Assembly: GCA_002397275.1 (NCBI GenBank)
Contig: DHAA01000056.1
Coordinates: forward strand, 1-7,857
DNA: 7,857 nucleotides
Direction of reading: 5' to 3'
DNA from: Thermacetogenium sp. UBA4966
GTDB lineage: Bacteria > Bacillota > DSM-12270 > Thermacetogeniales > Thermacetogeniaceae
Part shown: in pieces, positions 1 through 6,326 of the stretch
Position numbering within the stretch: position 1 is the first letter of the stretch
Layout of the letters: the number at the start of each line of letters is the position of its first letter
Position numbers and translations under genes: made by a program
The notes under the pieces: model-generated
What the model was told of the DNA's origin: nothing
Databases searched by the model: none
Seen by the model: the letters and a program-made list of their open reading frames with translations, nothing else

Positions 1-1
1 A

Positions 2-145
2 CCGTGGGCGAGGTATTATAATCCAGAGAAGCAAAACACCTTGCGTTTTTATGTGCACACTTTTGTTGACAAGAGTGAGGTAATAGTGTATTTTAATGGC
101 AATACTCCTTTGCTAAGGCTTACAATAATGGAGGACGGGTGTTGA
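2..145 (+). CDS. 3' end of an unidentified upstream gene (partial)
   Basis: A reading frame stays open from the left edge to a TGA at 143-145, giving about 47 codons. The translation looks protein-like. After a polar stretch (YYNPEKQ) come two alternating hydrophobic/polar segments, TLRFYVHTFV and EVIVYFNG, followed by LLRLTIM, as in a beta hairpin near a C-terminus. Its stop overlaps the proposed fabH start as TTGA, and the fabH ribosome binding site lies inside it, which is the packing used elsewhere in this operon. I do not recognise the family. The strand pattern would allow a hotdog-type or other beta-rich domain, but that is a guess. Against a gene: the first 120 bases are only about 40% GC, a good promoter sits in the same bases, and 47 open codons can occur by chance. 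The 5' end is outside the window. Confidence 0.5.
   Translation, partial: PWARYYNPEKQNTLRFYVHTFVDKSEVIVYFNGNTPLLRLTIMEDGC
66..94 (+). promoter_or_regulatory. Putative sigma-A promoter for the fab operon
   Basis: The sequence shows a perfect -35 box TTGACA at 66-71, a 17-nt spacer, and a -10 box TATTTT at 89-94 (four of six matches to TATAAT). A start near 101 would leave a leader of about 40 nt before fabH, with the GGAGG ribosome binding site at 130-134. This is the only good -35/-10 pair I found ahead of the operon. It lies inside the possible upstream coding frame, so it may be a secondary internal promoter rather than the only one. No FapR-like or FabT-like operator is recognisable beside it. 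A short imperfect inverted repeat (GTATT, 8 nt, AATAC at 88-105) spans the -10 box and presumed start, but it is too weak to call an operator. Confidence 0.55.
130..134 (+). promoter_or_regulatory. Ribosome binding site of fabH
   Basis: GGAGG lies 7 nt before TTG at 142 but only 4 nt before GTG at 139. The spacing therefore favours the TTG start, although GTG in the same frame adds just one residue and cannot be excluded. Confidence 0.7.
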
Positions 146-1131
146 AAGCTCAAATCTTAGGAACCGGATATGCTCTTCCTGAGCGGGTTTTGTCTAACGC
201 TGATCTGGAAAAAATAGTGCGGACAAGTGACGATTGGATAGTCGGCCGCACAGGGATCAGTTTTAGAAGGATCGCGGATCATAAGACAGCCGCCTCTGAT
301 CTGGCATACGAGGCATCCCGGTCGGCTCTGGATAAGGCAGGGATCACAGCTCAGGACCTGGATTTGATCATCGTAGCGACAATGACGCCGGATATGCCTA
401 TGCCGGCCACCGCCTGCCTTTTGCAGAATCTCCTGGGCACCCGCAGAGCAGGGGCTTTTGACCTGAATGCCGCCTGCACCGGATTTATTTATGCCCTGTC
501 TACAGCAGAACACTTTTTGCTCGGCGGTAAAAAATATAATTATGTACTTGTGGTGGGGGCAGAGGTCTTATCCCGTGTGGTTGATTTTACAGACCGCAAT
601 ACCTGCGTTCTTTTTGGGGACGGCGCAGGGGCGGTTGTGCTGGGAAAAGGGGAAGGTGAGAACGGAATCCTGGCGACTTATCTCGGCGCCGACGGATCAG
701 GCAGCGGGCTGCTTGCTATCCCCGCAGGGGGTTCCCGCCATCCGGCGTCTCAAGAGACTGTCTCCCGCAGGATGCACTACATGCAGATGCAGGGCAATGA
801 AATTTTTAGATTTGCCGTGAGGAGTATACCTAAGTGTGCCGCTCAGGTTTTAGAGGAAGCAGATCTGTGTACTGAGGATGTGGATTATATCATAATGCAC
901 CAAGCCAACTTACGCATTCTGCAGGCAGCGGCCAAAAAGTTGCATATACCCTGGGAAAAGGTTCTGGTCAATATTGATCGATACGGCAATATCTCAGCCG
1001 CTTCTATCCCTTTGCTTATTGCTGAAACAGCTGAGAAAAATAAGTTCAAACGCGGAGATATTTTGCTCCTGGTGGGTTTCGGCGCCGGTCTTACAGCAGG
1101 AGCGTCTCTGCTGCGTTGGGGGGACAGGTGA
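142..1131 (+). CDS. fabH: Beta-ketoacyl-ACP synthase III (FabH)
   Basis: FabH starts fatty acid synthesis by condensing an acyl-CoA primer with malonyl-ACP to give a 3-ketoacyl-ACP in the cytoplasm. The thiolase-fold catalytic triad is complete: counting from GTG 139, Cys113 lies in AACTG, His254 in MHQAN and Asn284 in YGNISAAS. DDWI and RTGI near residues 31-40 and the closing GFGAGLTAGASLLRW are also family hallmarks. The closing motif is usually GGGLTWGA, so this copy has small substitutions there. At about 329 residues it has normal length. The TTG start at 142 is chosen because GGAGG is 7 nt upstream and the codon overlaps the stop of the preceding frame; GTG at 139 is the alternative. 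It is the first recognisable gene of the operon, with fabK 7 nt downstream. Primer preference (acetyl or branched-chain) cannot be read from the sequence with confidence. Confidence 0.96.
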   Translation: MKAQILGTGYALPERVLSNADLEKIVRTSDDWIVGRTGISFRRIADHKTAASDLAYEASRSALDKAGITAQDLDLIIVATMTPDMPMPATACLLQNLLGTRRAGAFDLNAACTGFIYALSTAEHFLLGGKKYNYVLVVGAEVLSRVVDFTDRNTCVLFGDGAGAVVLGKGEGENGILATYLGADGSGSGLLAIPAGGSRHPASQETVSRRMHYMQMQGNEIFRFAVRSIPKCAAQVLEEADLCTEDVDYIIMHQANLRILQAAAKKLHIPWEKVLVNIDRYGNISAASIPLLIAETAEKNKFKRGDILLLVGFGAGLTAGASLLRWGDR

Positions 1132-1138
1132 TGTATAG

Positions 1139-2086
1139 TTGATTGCAACGAGAATTACGAGGTTATTAGGTATTCAACACCCTTTATTGCAAGGGGGTAT
1201 GGCTTGGATAGCCACGGGCACACTGGCAGGGGCGGTTTCTGAAGCCGGCGCACTGGGCATAATCGCCGCCGGTTCAGCGGATGCAGATTGGCTGCAAAAA
1301 GAGATCGCCGCGGTCAGGAAAATTACCGATAAACCCTTTGGTGTCAATGTAATGCTAATATCTCCTTATGCTGAGGAAATCATAGAGGTTGTTATTCAGG
1401 AAAAGGTTCCCGTTGTCACTACCGGCGCCGGCAACCCGGGACGGTACTTGACTCGTTTAAAAGAAACTGGGTGTAAAGTGATTCCGGTCGTGGCCTCTGT
1501 GGCGCTGGCGCGGCGGCTGGCCCGTCAGGGCGCTGACGCTCTCATAGCAGAAGGCACCGAGGCCGGAGGCCACATTGGGGAAACAGCGACTATGTGCCTG
1601 GTTCCCATGGTTGTGGATGCCGTGGAGATCCCGGTGATCGCCGCAGGCGGTATCGCCGACGGCCGCGGGGCCGCGGCGGCCTTTGCCTTGGGAGCGGAAG
1701 GGGTACAGATGGGCACGCGCTTTATCTGCGCCCTGGAATCCCCCGCCCACGCGGGTTACAAAGAGAAGGTGATCAATTGCCGGGACAGAGACACTGTTGT
1801 TTGCGGAGTATCCACCGGACACCCGTTACGGGTGGTAAAAAATCAGTTTTCCCGGCGATATCTGGATAAGGAAAAAGAAGGACTGGATCCCGCGCAATTA
1901 GAGGAGATGGGAGCCGGGAAATACCCGGCGGCGTTAAAGGGAGAGGTGGAGAATGGCTCGATTTTGTCCGGGCAGTGCGCCGGGCTGGTGGGAAAAGTAG
2001 AGCCGGCCGCAGCTATTGTACAGGATGTCATGGAAAGAGCTGAAAAGATATTAAGAGAGGTTGGGAAAGAAATATGCCCGGAATAG
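1139..2086 (+). CDS. fabK: Enoyl-ACP reductase II, FMN-dependent (FabK)
   Basis: FabK catalyses the last step of each elongation round, reducing trans-2-enoyl-ACP with NAD(P)H through bound FMN. It is unrelated to the SDR-type FabI. The protein is a nitronate monooxygenase-like TIM barrel of 315 residues, the usual FabK length. Visible motifs are QGGMAW (18-23), FGVNVML (67-73), EAGGHIG with the expected catalytic His145, and the FMN phosphate-binding elements AAGGIADGRG (168-177) and MGTRF (191-195). The start is TTG at 1139: AGGTGA at 1126-1131 serves as ribosome binding site, and the N-terminus MIATRITRLLGI matches the family, while the next Met (residue 21) would remove the first strand. 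Related nitronate monooxygenases share the fold, but the EAGGHIG motif and fab context make FabK very likely. Its end overlaps fabD by 13 nt. Confidence 0.95.
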   Translation: MIATRITRLLGIQHPLLQGGMAWIATGTLAGAVSEAGALGIIAAGSADADWLQKEIAAVRKITDKPFGVNVMLISPYAEEIIEVVIQEKVPVVTTGAGNPGRYLTRLKETGCKVIPVVASVALARRLARQGADALIAEGTEAGGHIGETATMCLVPMVVDAVEIPVIAAGGIADGRGAAAAFALGAEGVQMGTRFICALESPAHAGYKEKVINCRDRDTVVCGVSTGHPLRVVKNQFSRRYLDKEKEGLDPAQLEEMGAGKYPAALKGEVENGSILSGQCAGLVGKVEPAAAIVQDVMERAEKILREVGKEICPE

Positions 2087-3009
2087 CCGTCGTTTTTCCC
2101 GGCCAGGGTTCTCAGTATCCGGGGATGGGTCAGGAATTGGCGGAAAGTTTTTCGCAGGCACGCCGGATTTACGAAAGAGCGGACCGGATTTTAGGATTCC
2201 CCTTGAGCGCCCTGTGTTTTAAAGGGACGCAGGATGAGCTCGATAAAACGGAGATCACCCAGGCTGCTGTTTTGACCACAAGCCTCGCTGTTTTTATGGT
2301 ACTCAAGGATAAAGGCTTGACGCCTGCTATAACCGCAGGATTGAGCTTGGGGGAATACAGCGCTCTGGCGGCCTGCGGAGCTTTGAATTTCGAAGACGCG
2401 CTGGGGCTGGTGATCAAGCGCGGACAGATTATGCAGCAAGCGGCGCCCGCGGGGCAGGGTTTGATGGCTGCCGTATTGGGTGCGCCGGCAAATTCAGTTG
2501 AGCAGGCATGCGCTGAAGCTGCCGGCTGTGGAATCGTCGACATTGCCAATTACAACTGCCCGGGACAAATAGTTATTTCAGGGGAGCGCCGAGCCGTTCT
2601 GCAAGCCGGCGAACTGCTCAAAGAGAGGGGCGCCCGTGTGGTTCCCCTGGCGGTCGGCGTACCATCCCATTCCCGGCTGATGAAAAAGGCGGCGGAGCTT
2701 TTCCGGCGGGAATTAGAAAAAATAAAATGGTCAGAACCGCATACTCCTGTGGTCAGCAACGTCCAAGCCCGTGAGATACACGGATCCGATCTGCCGCAAA
2801 TACTGGTGGAACAGCTTTACAGACCGGTTAAATGGGAGCAGTCAACTGCATATATCGCAGAGAGAGTCGACTATTTCGTTGAGGTGGGACCCGGCAAGGT
2901 ACTCTCCGGTTTGGTCAAAAAAACTGCGAAGGATAAAGTACTGGGGAGTGTCCAGGATCTCGCTTCCTTAAAGAAAGTTTTATTGAGAGTTAAGGGGGTA
3001 GCAGAATGA
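2074..3009 (+). CDS. fabD: Malonyl-CoA:ACP transacylase (FabD)
   Basis: FabD transfers the malonyl group from malonyl-CoA to the phosphopantetheine arm of acyl carrier protein, supplying extender units to FabH and FabF. The 311-residue protein has the oxyanion motif GQGSQ (10-14), the nucleophile Ser91, Arg116 in KRGQIM that would bind the malonyl carboxylate, and the catalytic His199 in GVPSHSRLM. The late VGPGKVLSGL motif (271-280) is also typical. The nucleophile elbow reads GLSLG rather than the textbook GHSLG, with Leu90 in place of His. From memory, this variant also occurs in other anaerobic Firmicutes, so it should not mean loss of activity. The ATG at 2074 lies inside the fabK end, with GAGAGG and GGGAAAG as possible ribosome binding sites upstream. 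The gene ends in an ATGA overlap with fabG. Confidence 0.96.
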   Translation: MPGIAVVFPGQGSQYPGMGQELAESFSQARRIYERADRILGFPLSALCFKGTQDELDKTEITQAAVLTTSLAVFMVLKDKGLTPAITAGLSLGEYSALAACGALNFEDALGLVIKRGQIMQQAAPAGQGLMAAVLGAPANSVEQACAEAAGCGIVDIANYNCPGQIVISGERRAVLQAGELLKERGARVVPLAVGVPSHSRLMKKAAELFRRELEKIKWSEPHTPVVSNVQAREIHGSDLPQILVEQLYRPVKWEQSTAYIAERVDYFVEVGPGKVLSGLVKKTAKDKVLGSVQDLASLKKVLLRVKGVAE

Positions 3010-3740
3010 AGGGAGAGGTGGCTCTGATCACGGGAAGCGCCAGGGGTATCGGCAAAGCAACCGCCCTCCGCTTTGGCAGAGAAGGCTATCAGGTGGTCGT
3101 CTGCGACCAAGCGGCCGCTGAGAGCTGTGGGCAGGTTGTTGATGAGATCAAGAACAGCGGGGGAATTGCCGTCGCCATCAGCTGCGACGTCACTGATCCG
3201 CTCAGGGTTAAAGAGATGACCAATCAGGTTATCGCTGCCTTCGGCAGACTGGATGTTCTGGTCAATAACGCGGGGCTTGCCAAAGATAATCTGCTGCCGC
3301 GCATTACCGATGAGGAGTGGTTTCAAATCATCAACACCAATCTAACGGGGACTTTCCTTTGTACCAGGGCGGCTATCCGTCAGATGATTAAACAAAGACA
3401 CGGGCATATTATCAATATCTCTTCTGTGGTGGGACTGCACGGCAATCCCGGTCAGTCTCACTATGCGGCTTCCAAAGCGGGCATTATCGGCTTTACTCGC
3501 TCGATAGCAAAGGAATATGGTTCTCGCGGGATCACTGCCAACGCAGTGGCGCCAGGCTATATAGAGACGCCGATGACTGCAGGGATGAGCAAGGAATACT
3601 GGGAGGAGATTCTCCGGCAGATACCTTTGAGAAGGGCCGGTAACCCTGAAGATGTGGCAGGTATCGCGGCTTTCCTGGCGTCAGGGGACGCCGATTATAT
3701 AACGGGTCAGGTGATCGCGGTTGATGGCGGTATGGGGTAG
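3006..3740 (+). CDS. fabG: 3-oxoacyl-ACP reductase (FabG)
   Basis: FabG reduces 3-ketoacyl-ACP to 3-hydroxyacyl-ACP. It is a classical short-chain dehydrogenase of 244 residues, the standard length. The cofactor motif TGSARGIG spans 9-16, NNAG lies at 87-90, and the catalytic tetrad is Asn112, Ser140, Tyr153 and Lys157 (YAASK). The segments KDNLLPR (93-99), VAPGYIETPMT (181-191) and YITGQVIAVDGGM (231-243) are typical of FabG rather than of other SDRs. Residue 34, at the end of the second strand (VVVCDQ), is Asp. In classical SDRs an acidic residue there favours NADH, whereas most studied FabG enzymes use NADPH, so the cofactor may differ here. The ATG at 3006 overlaps the fabD stop as ATGA, with AGGGGG at 2993-2998 as ribosome binding site. 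The product could be another SDR, but position and motifs argue strongly for FabG. Confidence 0.95.
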   Translation: MKGEVALITGSARGIGKATALRFGREGYQVVVCDQAAAESCGQVVDEIKNSGGIAVAISCDVTDPLRVKEMTNQVIAAFGRLDVLVNNAGLAKDNLLPRITDEEWFQIINTNLTGTFLCTRAAIRQMIKQRHGHIINISSVVGLHGNPGQSHYAASKAGIIGFTRSIAKEYGSRGITANAVAPGYIETPMTAGMSKEYWEEILRQIPLRRAGNPEDVAGIAAFLASGDADYITGQVIAVDGGMG

Positions 3741-3747
3741 CGGAGTC

Positions 3748-3760
3748 AGGAGGAGAAAGG
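3748..3760 (+). promoter_or_regulatory. Ribosome binding site region of fabF
   Basis: AGGAGGAG at 3748-3755 and AAAGG at 3756-3760 precede GTG 3768 by 12 and 7 nt. An ATG at 3766 overlaps the GTG but opens a frame of only about 16 codons, so GTG is taken as the start. Confidence 0.6.
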
Positions 3761-3767
3761 CGGCGAT

Positions 3768-5024
3768 GTGCTTTTGTCTAAGAGGCGAGCGGTTATCACC
3801 GGTATGGGAGTGATCAGCCCGCTGGGAAATGATCTGTCAAGCTATTGGAACAATCTGATCGAGGGAAAAAGCGGGATCGATTATATTGACAGCTTCGATG
3901 CGGCCGCCTTTCCTTCAAAAATTGCAGCGGAGGTGCGCAGCTTTAATGCTGCCGATTACTTAAGCCGCAAAGATGCCAGAAGGATGGACCGCTTTATGCA
4001 GTTTGCCTGTGCAGCGGCGCGGCAGGCCGCGGAGGATGCTAAGCTAGCAGTTAACCAGGAAAACGCGGAGCGAATAGGGGTTTGGATCGGTACCGGCACC
4101 GGTGGGCTGGAAACTAATGAAAAACAGCATCAAATCTTACTGCAAAAGGGTCCCGGCAGCGTCAGCCCGTTCCTGATCCCGATGATGATCTGCAATATGG
4201 CATCAGGGCAGGTTTCCATTATACTGGGCGCCCGGGGGCCCAGCGGATGCACGGTAACAGCCTGTGCCGCGGGTACAAATTCCATTGGTGATGCCTTTCG
4301 TATCATTCAGAACGATGAGGCGGACATTATGTTTACAGGAGGGGCGGAGGCATGCATTACCCCTCTGGCAGTAGCGGGTTTCTGTGCCATGAGAGCGTTG
4401 TCCACACATAATGATGACCCGCAGGGAGCCAGCAGGCCATTTGATGCGCAAAGAGATGGCTTTGTCATAGGGGAGGGGGCAGGGGTCCTTGTTCTTGAAG
4501 AGATGGGGCATGCCCTTGAGCGAGGAGCAAATGTCTATGCTGAGATTGCCGGATATGGCACAGCCGGCGACGGCTACCATATAGTACAGCCGGATCCGGA
4601 AGGGAAGGGCGCCGCTCAGGCTTTCACTCGTGCTCTCAACGATGCGCGGATTACTCCCGAACAAGTAGACTATATTAACGCTCATGGCACAAGCACAGAG
4701 ATCAATGATGCCATGGAGACAAAAGCGATTAAAAAAGCCCTGGGAGAGCATGCTTACCGGGTTGCAATAAGCTCAACAAAAAGCATGACCGGCCACATGT
4801 TAGGCGCTGCCGGAGCAGTGGAGTGCATTGCGGCAGCCTTGTGCTGCAGGGATAACCTGGTCCCTCCGACGATAAATTATCGCAATTTTGATCCGCTCTG
4901 CGACCTTGATTATGTGCCTAATACTGCCAGAGAAAAGAATGTAAATGTTGCAGTTTCGGATTCATTAGGTTTTGGCGGCCATAACGCTGCTTTAGTTCTG
5001 AAAAAATATTATGGGACAGGGTGA
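3768..5024 (+). CDS. fabF: Beta-ketoacyl-ACP synthase II (FabF)
   Basis: FabF carries out the repeated elongation condensations between acyl-ACP and malonyl-ACP. The 418-residue protein has the Cys-His-His active site of elongating KAS enzymes: Cys166 in TACAAGTNS, His306 in NAHGTST and His343 in TGHMLGAAG, with Lys338 in STKSMTGH. The C-terminal gating loop is DSLGFGGHN (398-406), which keeps the Phe of GFGG although the preceding residue is Leu where Phe is common. The N-terminus RRAVITGMGVISPLG is typical. GTG at 3768 is chosen because no upstream in-frame start fits and the length matches the family. The 27-nt gap before it, the largest in the operon, is where acpP sits in many Firmicutes, but it holds only the ribosome binding site. 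The gene overlaps fabZ by 4 nt. FabB is unlikely, since this type of organism normally has one elongating KAS, of FabF type. Confidence 0.96.
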   Translation: MLLSKRRAVITGMGVISPLGNDLSSYWNNLIEGKSGIDYIDSFDAAAFPSKIAAEVRSFNAADYLSRKDARRMDRFMQFACAAARQAAEDAKLAVNQENAERIGVWIGTGTGGLETNEKQHQILLQKGPGSVSPFLIPMMICNMASGQVSIILGARGPSGCTVTACAAGTNSIGDAFRIIQNDEADIMFTGGAEACITPLAVAGFCAMRALSTHNDDPQGASRPFDAQRDGFVIGEGAGVLVLEEMGHALERGANVYAEIAGYGTAGDGYHIVQPDPEGKGAAQAFTRALNDARITPEQVDYINAHGTSTEINDAMETKAIKKALGEHAYRVAISSTKSMTGHMLGAAGAVECIAAALCCRDNLVPPTINYRNFDPLCDLDYVPNTAREKNVNVAVSDSLGFGGHNAALVLKKYYGTG

Positions 5025-5485
5025 TTTCCTTGGTTACTGTGGATAAAATTATGGAGGTATTGCCGCACCGCTACCCATTCCTGCTGATAGATAGGATCCT
5101 GGAGCTGGATCCCGGCAAAAGGGCGGTGGGAGTCAAAAACGTAACGATCAACGAGCACTTCTTTCAGGGGCACTTTCCCGGAACCCCGGTTTTCCCCGGC
5201 GTGCTGATCTTGGAGGCGCTTGCCCAGGCAGGCGCCTGCGCCCTGCTCAGCGACGAGAAATATAGAAACAGGCTGGTTTATCTGGCAGGAGTCGATAAGT
5301 TTCGTTTGCGCAGAGTTGTTGTTCCCGGGGATCAACTGCTGTTGAGAGTAGAGCTTATTAAGATAAAGGGCAGTATCGGTAAGGCTGAGGGGATGGCTTC
5401 CGTTGACGGCGCTACAGCCGCGGAAGGCAAATTTCTCTTTGCTCTGGAGGCGAAAGAGGATGCTAAAAGATCTATTCAACCCTAA
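5021..5485 (+). CDS. fabZ: 3-hydroxyacyl-ACP dehydratase (FabZ)
   Basis: FabZ removes water from 3-hydroxyacyl-ACP to give trans-2-enoyl-ACP, the substrate of FabK. It is a single hotdog domain of about 154 residues. LPHRYPFLLIDRI opens the fold, and the active-site helix carries His51 in GHFPG and Glu65 in LILEALAQAG, the catalytic pair of the family. VVPGDQL (100-106) is another hallmark. The start is uncertain. GTG at 5021 overlaps the fabF stop (GTGA) but has a weak ribosome binding site. TTG at 5030 has GGTGAT at 5020-5025, well placed for the 16S rRNA tail, and would give about ten residues before LPHRYPF, as in other FabZ proteins. The 3' end runs 26 nt into accD. No FabA-type isomerase is visible, so this window gives no sign of anaerobic unsaturated fatty acid synthesis. 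Confidence 0.95.
   Translation: MISLVTVDKIMEVLPHRYPFLLIDRILELDPGKRAVGVKNVTINEHFFQGHFPGTPVFPGVLILEALAQAGACALLSDEKYRNRLVYLAGVDKFRLRRVVVPGDQLLLRVELIKIKGSIGKAEGMASVDGATAAEGKFLFALEAKEDAKRSIQP
5446..5450 (+). promoter_or_regulatory. Ribosome binding site of accD
   Basis: GGAGG within fabZ lies 9 nt before ATG 5460. This supports the start at 5460 over the in-frame upstream ATG at 5403, which would add 19 residues with no match to the family N-terminus. Confidence 0.7.
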
Positions 5486-6326
5486 CCCCAGGAAAAAATA
5501 CATCACCCTTCCGGCACATACTGAATATTCATCTGCTGTACAAGGATCAGTTGGAGCATGTCCAAAATGCGGGAAACTGAACCGTGAGGAGGATCTGGAG
5601 ACCAGCTTTAAGGTGTGCCCCGAATGCGGCTATCACTATCCACTGACTGCCGGTGAAAGAATCTGGATTATGACGGATGAAAATAGCTTTAGAGAAATAA
5701 ATAAGGGGCTCCAGACAACCGATCCCCTTGCTTTTCCTGATTACGCCGAGAGGGTGTCTAAAGCAAAAGAGGATACAGGTCTTGAGGAGGCGGTAATTAC
5801 CGGCACTGCTGCCGTCAATGGAGAGGATGTCGTCCTGGGGGTGATGGATACCCGTTTTTTGATGGGCAGTATGGGTTCTGTAGCAGGAGAGAAGATTGCG
5901 AGAGCTTTTGAGAGAGCCTGCGCGGAAAGGATGCCGCTCGTTTTTTTTACAGCTTCAGGAGGCGCCCGTATGCAGGAGGGGATGTTGTCTTTGATGCAGA
6001 TGGCGAAAACCAGCGCTGCGGCCGCCCGCTTCCATGAAGAAGGCTTGTTGTATATCTCGGTTCTGACTCATCCTACTACCGGAGGCGTTACCGCCAGTTT
6101 TGCCACTCTGGCAGATATGATCATCGCAGAGCCGGGAGCTATGGTTTGCTTTACCGGACCGAGAGTTATTGAGCAGACGATTCATCAAAAAATACCGCAG
6201 GGTTTTCAACAGGCGGAGCTTCTCCTGGAACGGGGGATGATCGATGAAATTGTCCCCCGCAGGGAGATGAAAGAGTTTCTCGGCAAAGTGATTGCCCTGC
6301 ACAAGGTGGACAGCAATGCCTTTTAA
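5460..6326 (+). CDS. accD: Acetyl-CoA carboxylase carboxyltransferase subunit beta (AccD)
   Basis: AccD pairs with AccA to transfer the carboxyl group from carboxybiotin to acetyl-CoA, making malonyl-CoA. The 288-residue protein begins MLKDLF, as in Bacillus AccD. A four-cysteine zinc ribbon follows (Cys34, Cys37, Cys53, Cys56 in CPKC and CPEC), then a crotonase-like carboxyltransferase domain. Within the latter, ASGGARMQEG (165-174) and PTTGGVTASFA (205-215) shape the oxyanion and acyl-CoA site, and GPRVIEQT (233-240) is a family signature. The start at 5460 is preferred because GGAGG lies 9 nt upstream and the N-terminus fits. An in-frame ATG at 5403 exists but lies deep in fabZ. The gene overlaps fabZ by 26 nt and accA by 11 nt. 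In streptococcal-type clusters accC precedes accD; here it does not. Confidence 0.96.
   Translation: MLKDLFNPNPRKKYITLPAHTEYSSAVQGSVGACPKCGKLNREEDLETSFKVCPECGYHYPLTAGERIWIMTDENSFREINKGLQTTDPLAFPDYAERVSKAKEDTGLEEAVITGTAAVNGEDVVLGVMDTRFLMGSMGSVAGEKIARAFERACAERMPLVFFTASGGARMQEGMLSLMQMAKTSAAAARFHEEGLLYISVLTHPTTGGVTASFATLADMIIAEPGAMVCFTGPRVIEQTIHQKIPQGFQQAELLLERGMIDEIVPRREMKEFLGKVIALHKVDSNAF

Noticed and set aside
17..22. Perfect TATAAT that could be a -10 box
   Set aside because: Its -35 box would fall outside the window, so it cannot be assessed, and a complete promoter exists at 66-94.
35..52. Weak stem AAAAC/GTTTT followed by T residues, possibly a terminator for an upstream gene
   Set aside because: The stem is only 5 bp, AT-rich and with a 7-nt loop, and it lies inside an open frame.
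72..138. Search for a FapR-like or FabT-like operator near the promoter
   Set aside because: No palindrome resembling the known FapR or FabT sites is visible; only short 4-5 bp inverted repeats (88-105, 107-118) occur, which are expected by chance.
3766..3816. ATG at 3766 opening a short frame over the fabF start, a possible leader peptide
   Set aside because: It codes only about 16 residues with no leader or attenuator features and simply overlaps the GTG start of fabF.
4203..4751. Antisense open frame of 182 codons inside fabF
   Set aside because: The + strand codes an intact FabF with all catalytic residues; the antisense translation has no recognisable domain.
5009..5506. Long open frame of 165 codons on the - strand across fabZ
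   Set aside because: It is fully antisense to a clear fabZ, its translation resembles no protein I know, and it lacks its own context. It is a by-product of fabZ codon use.
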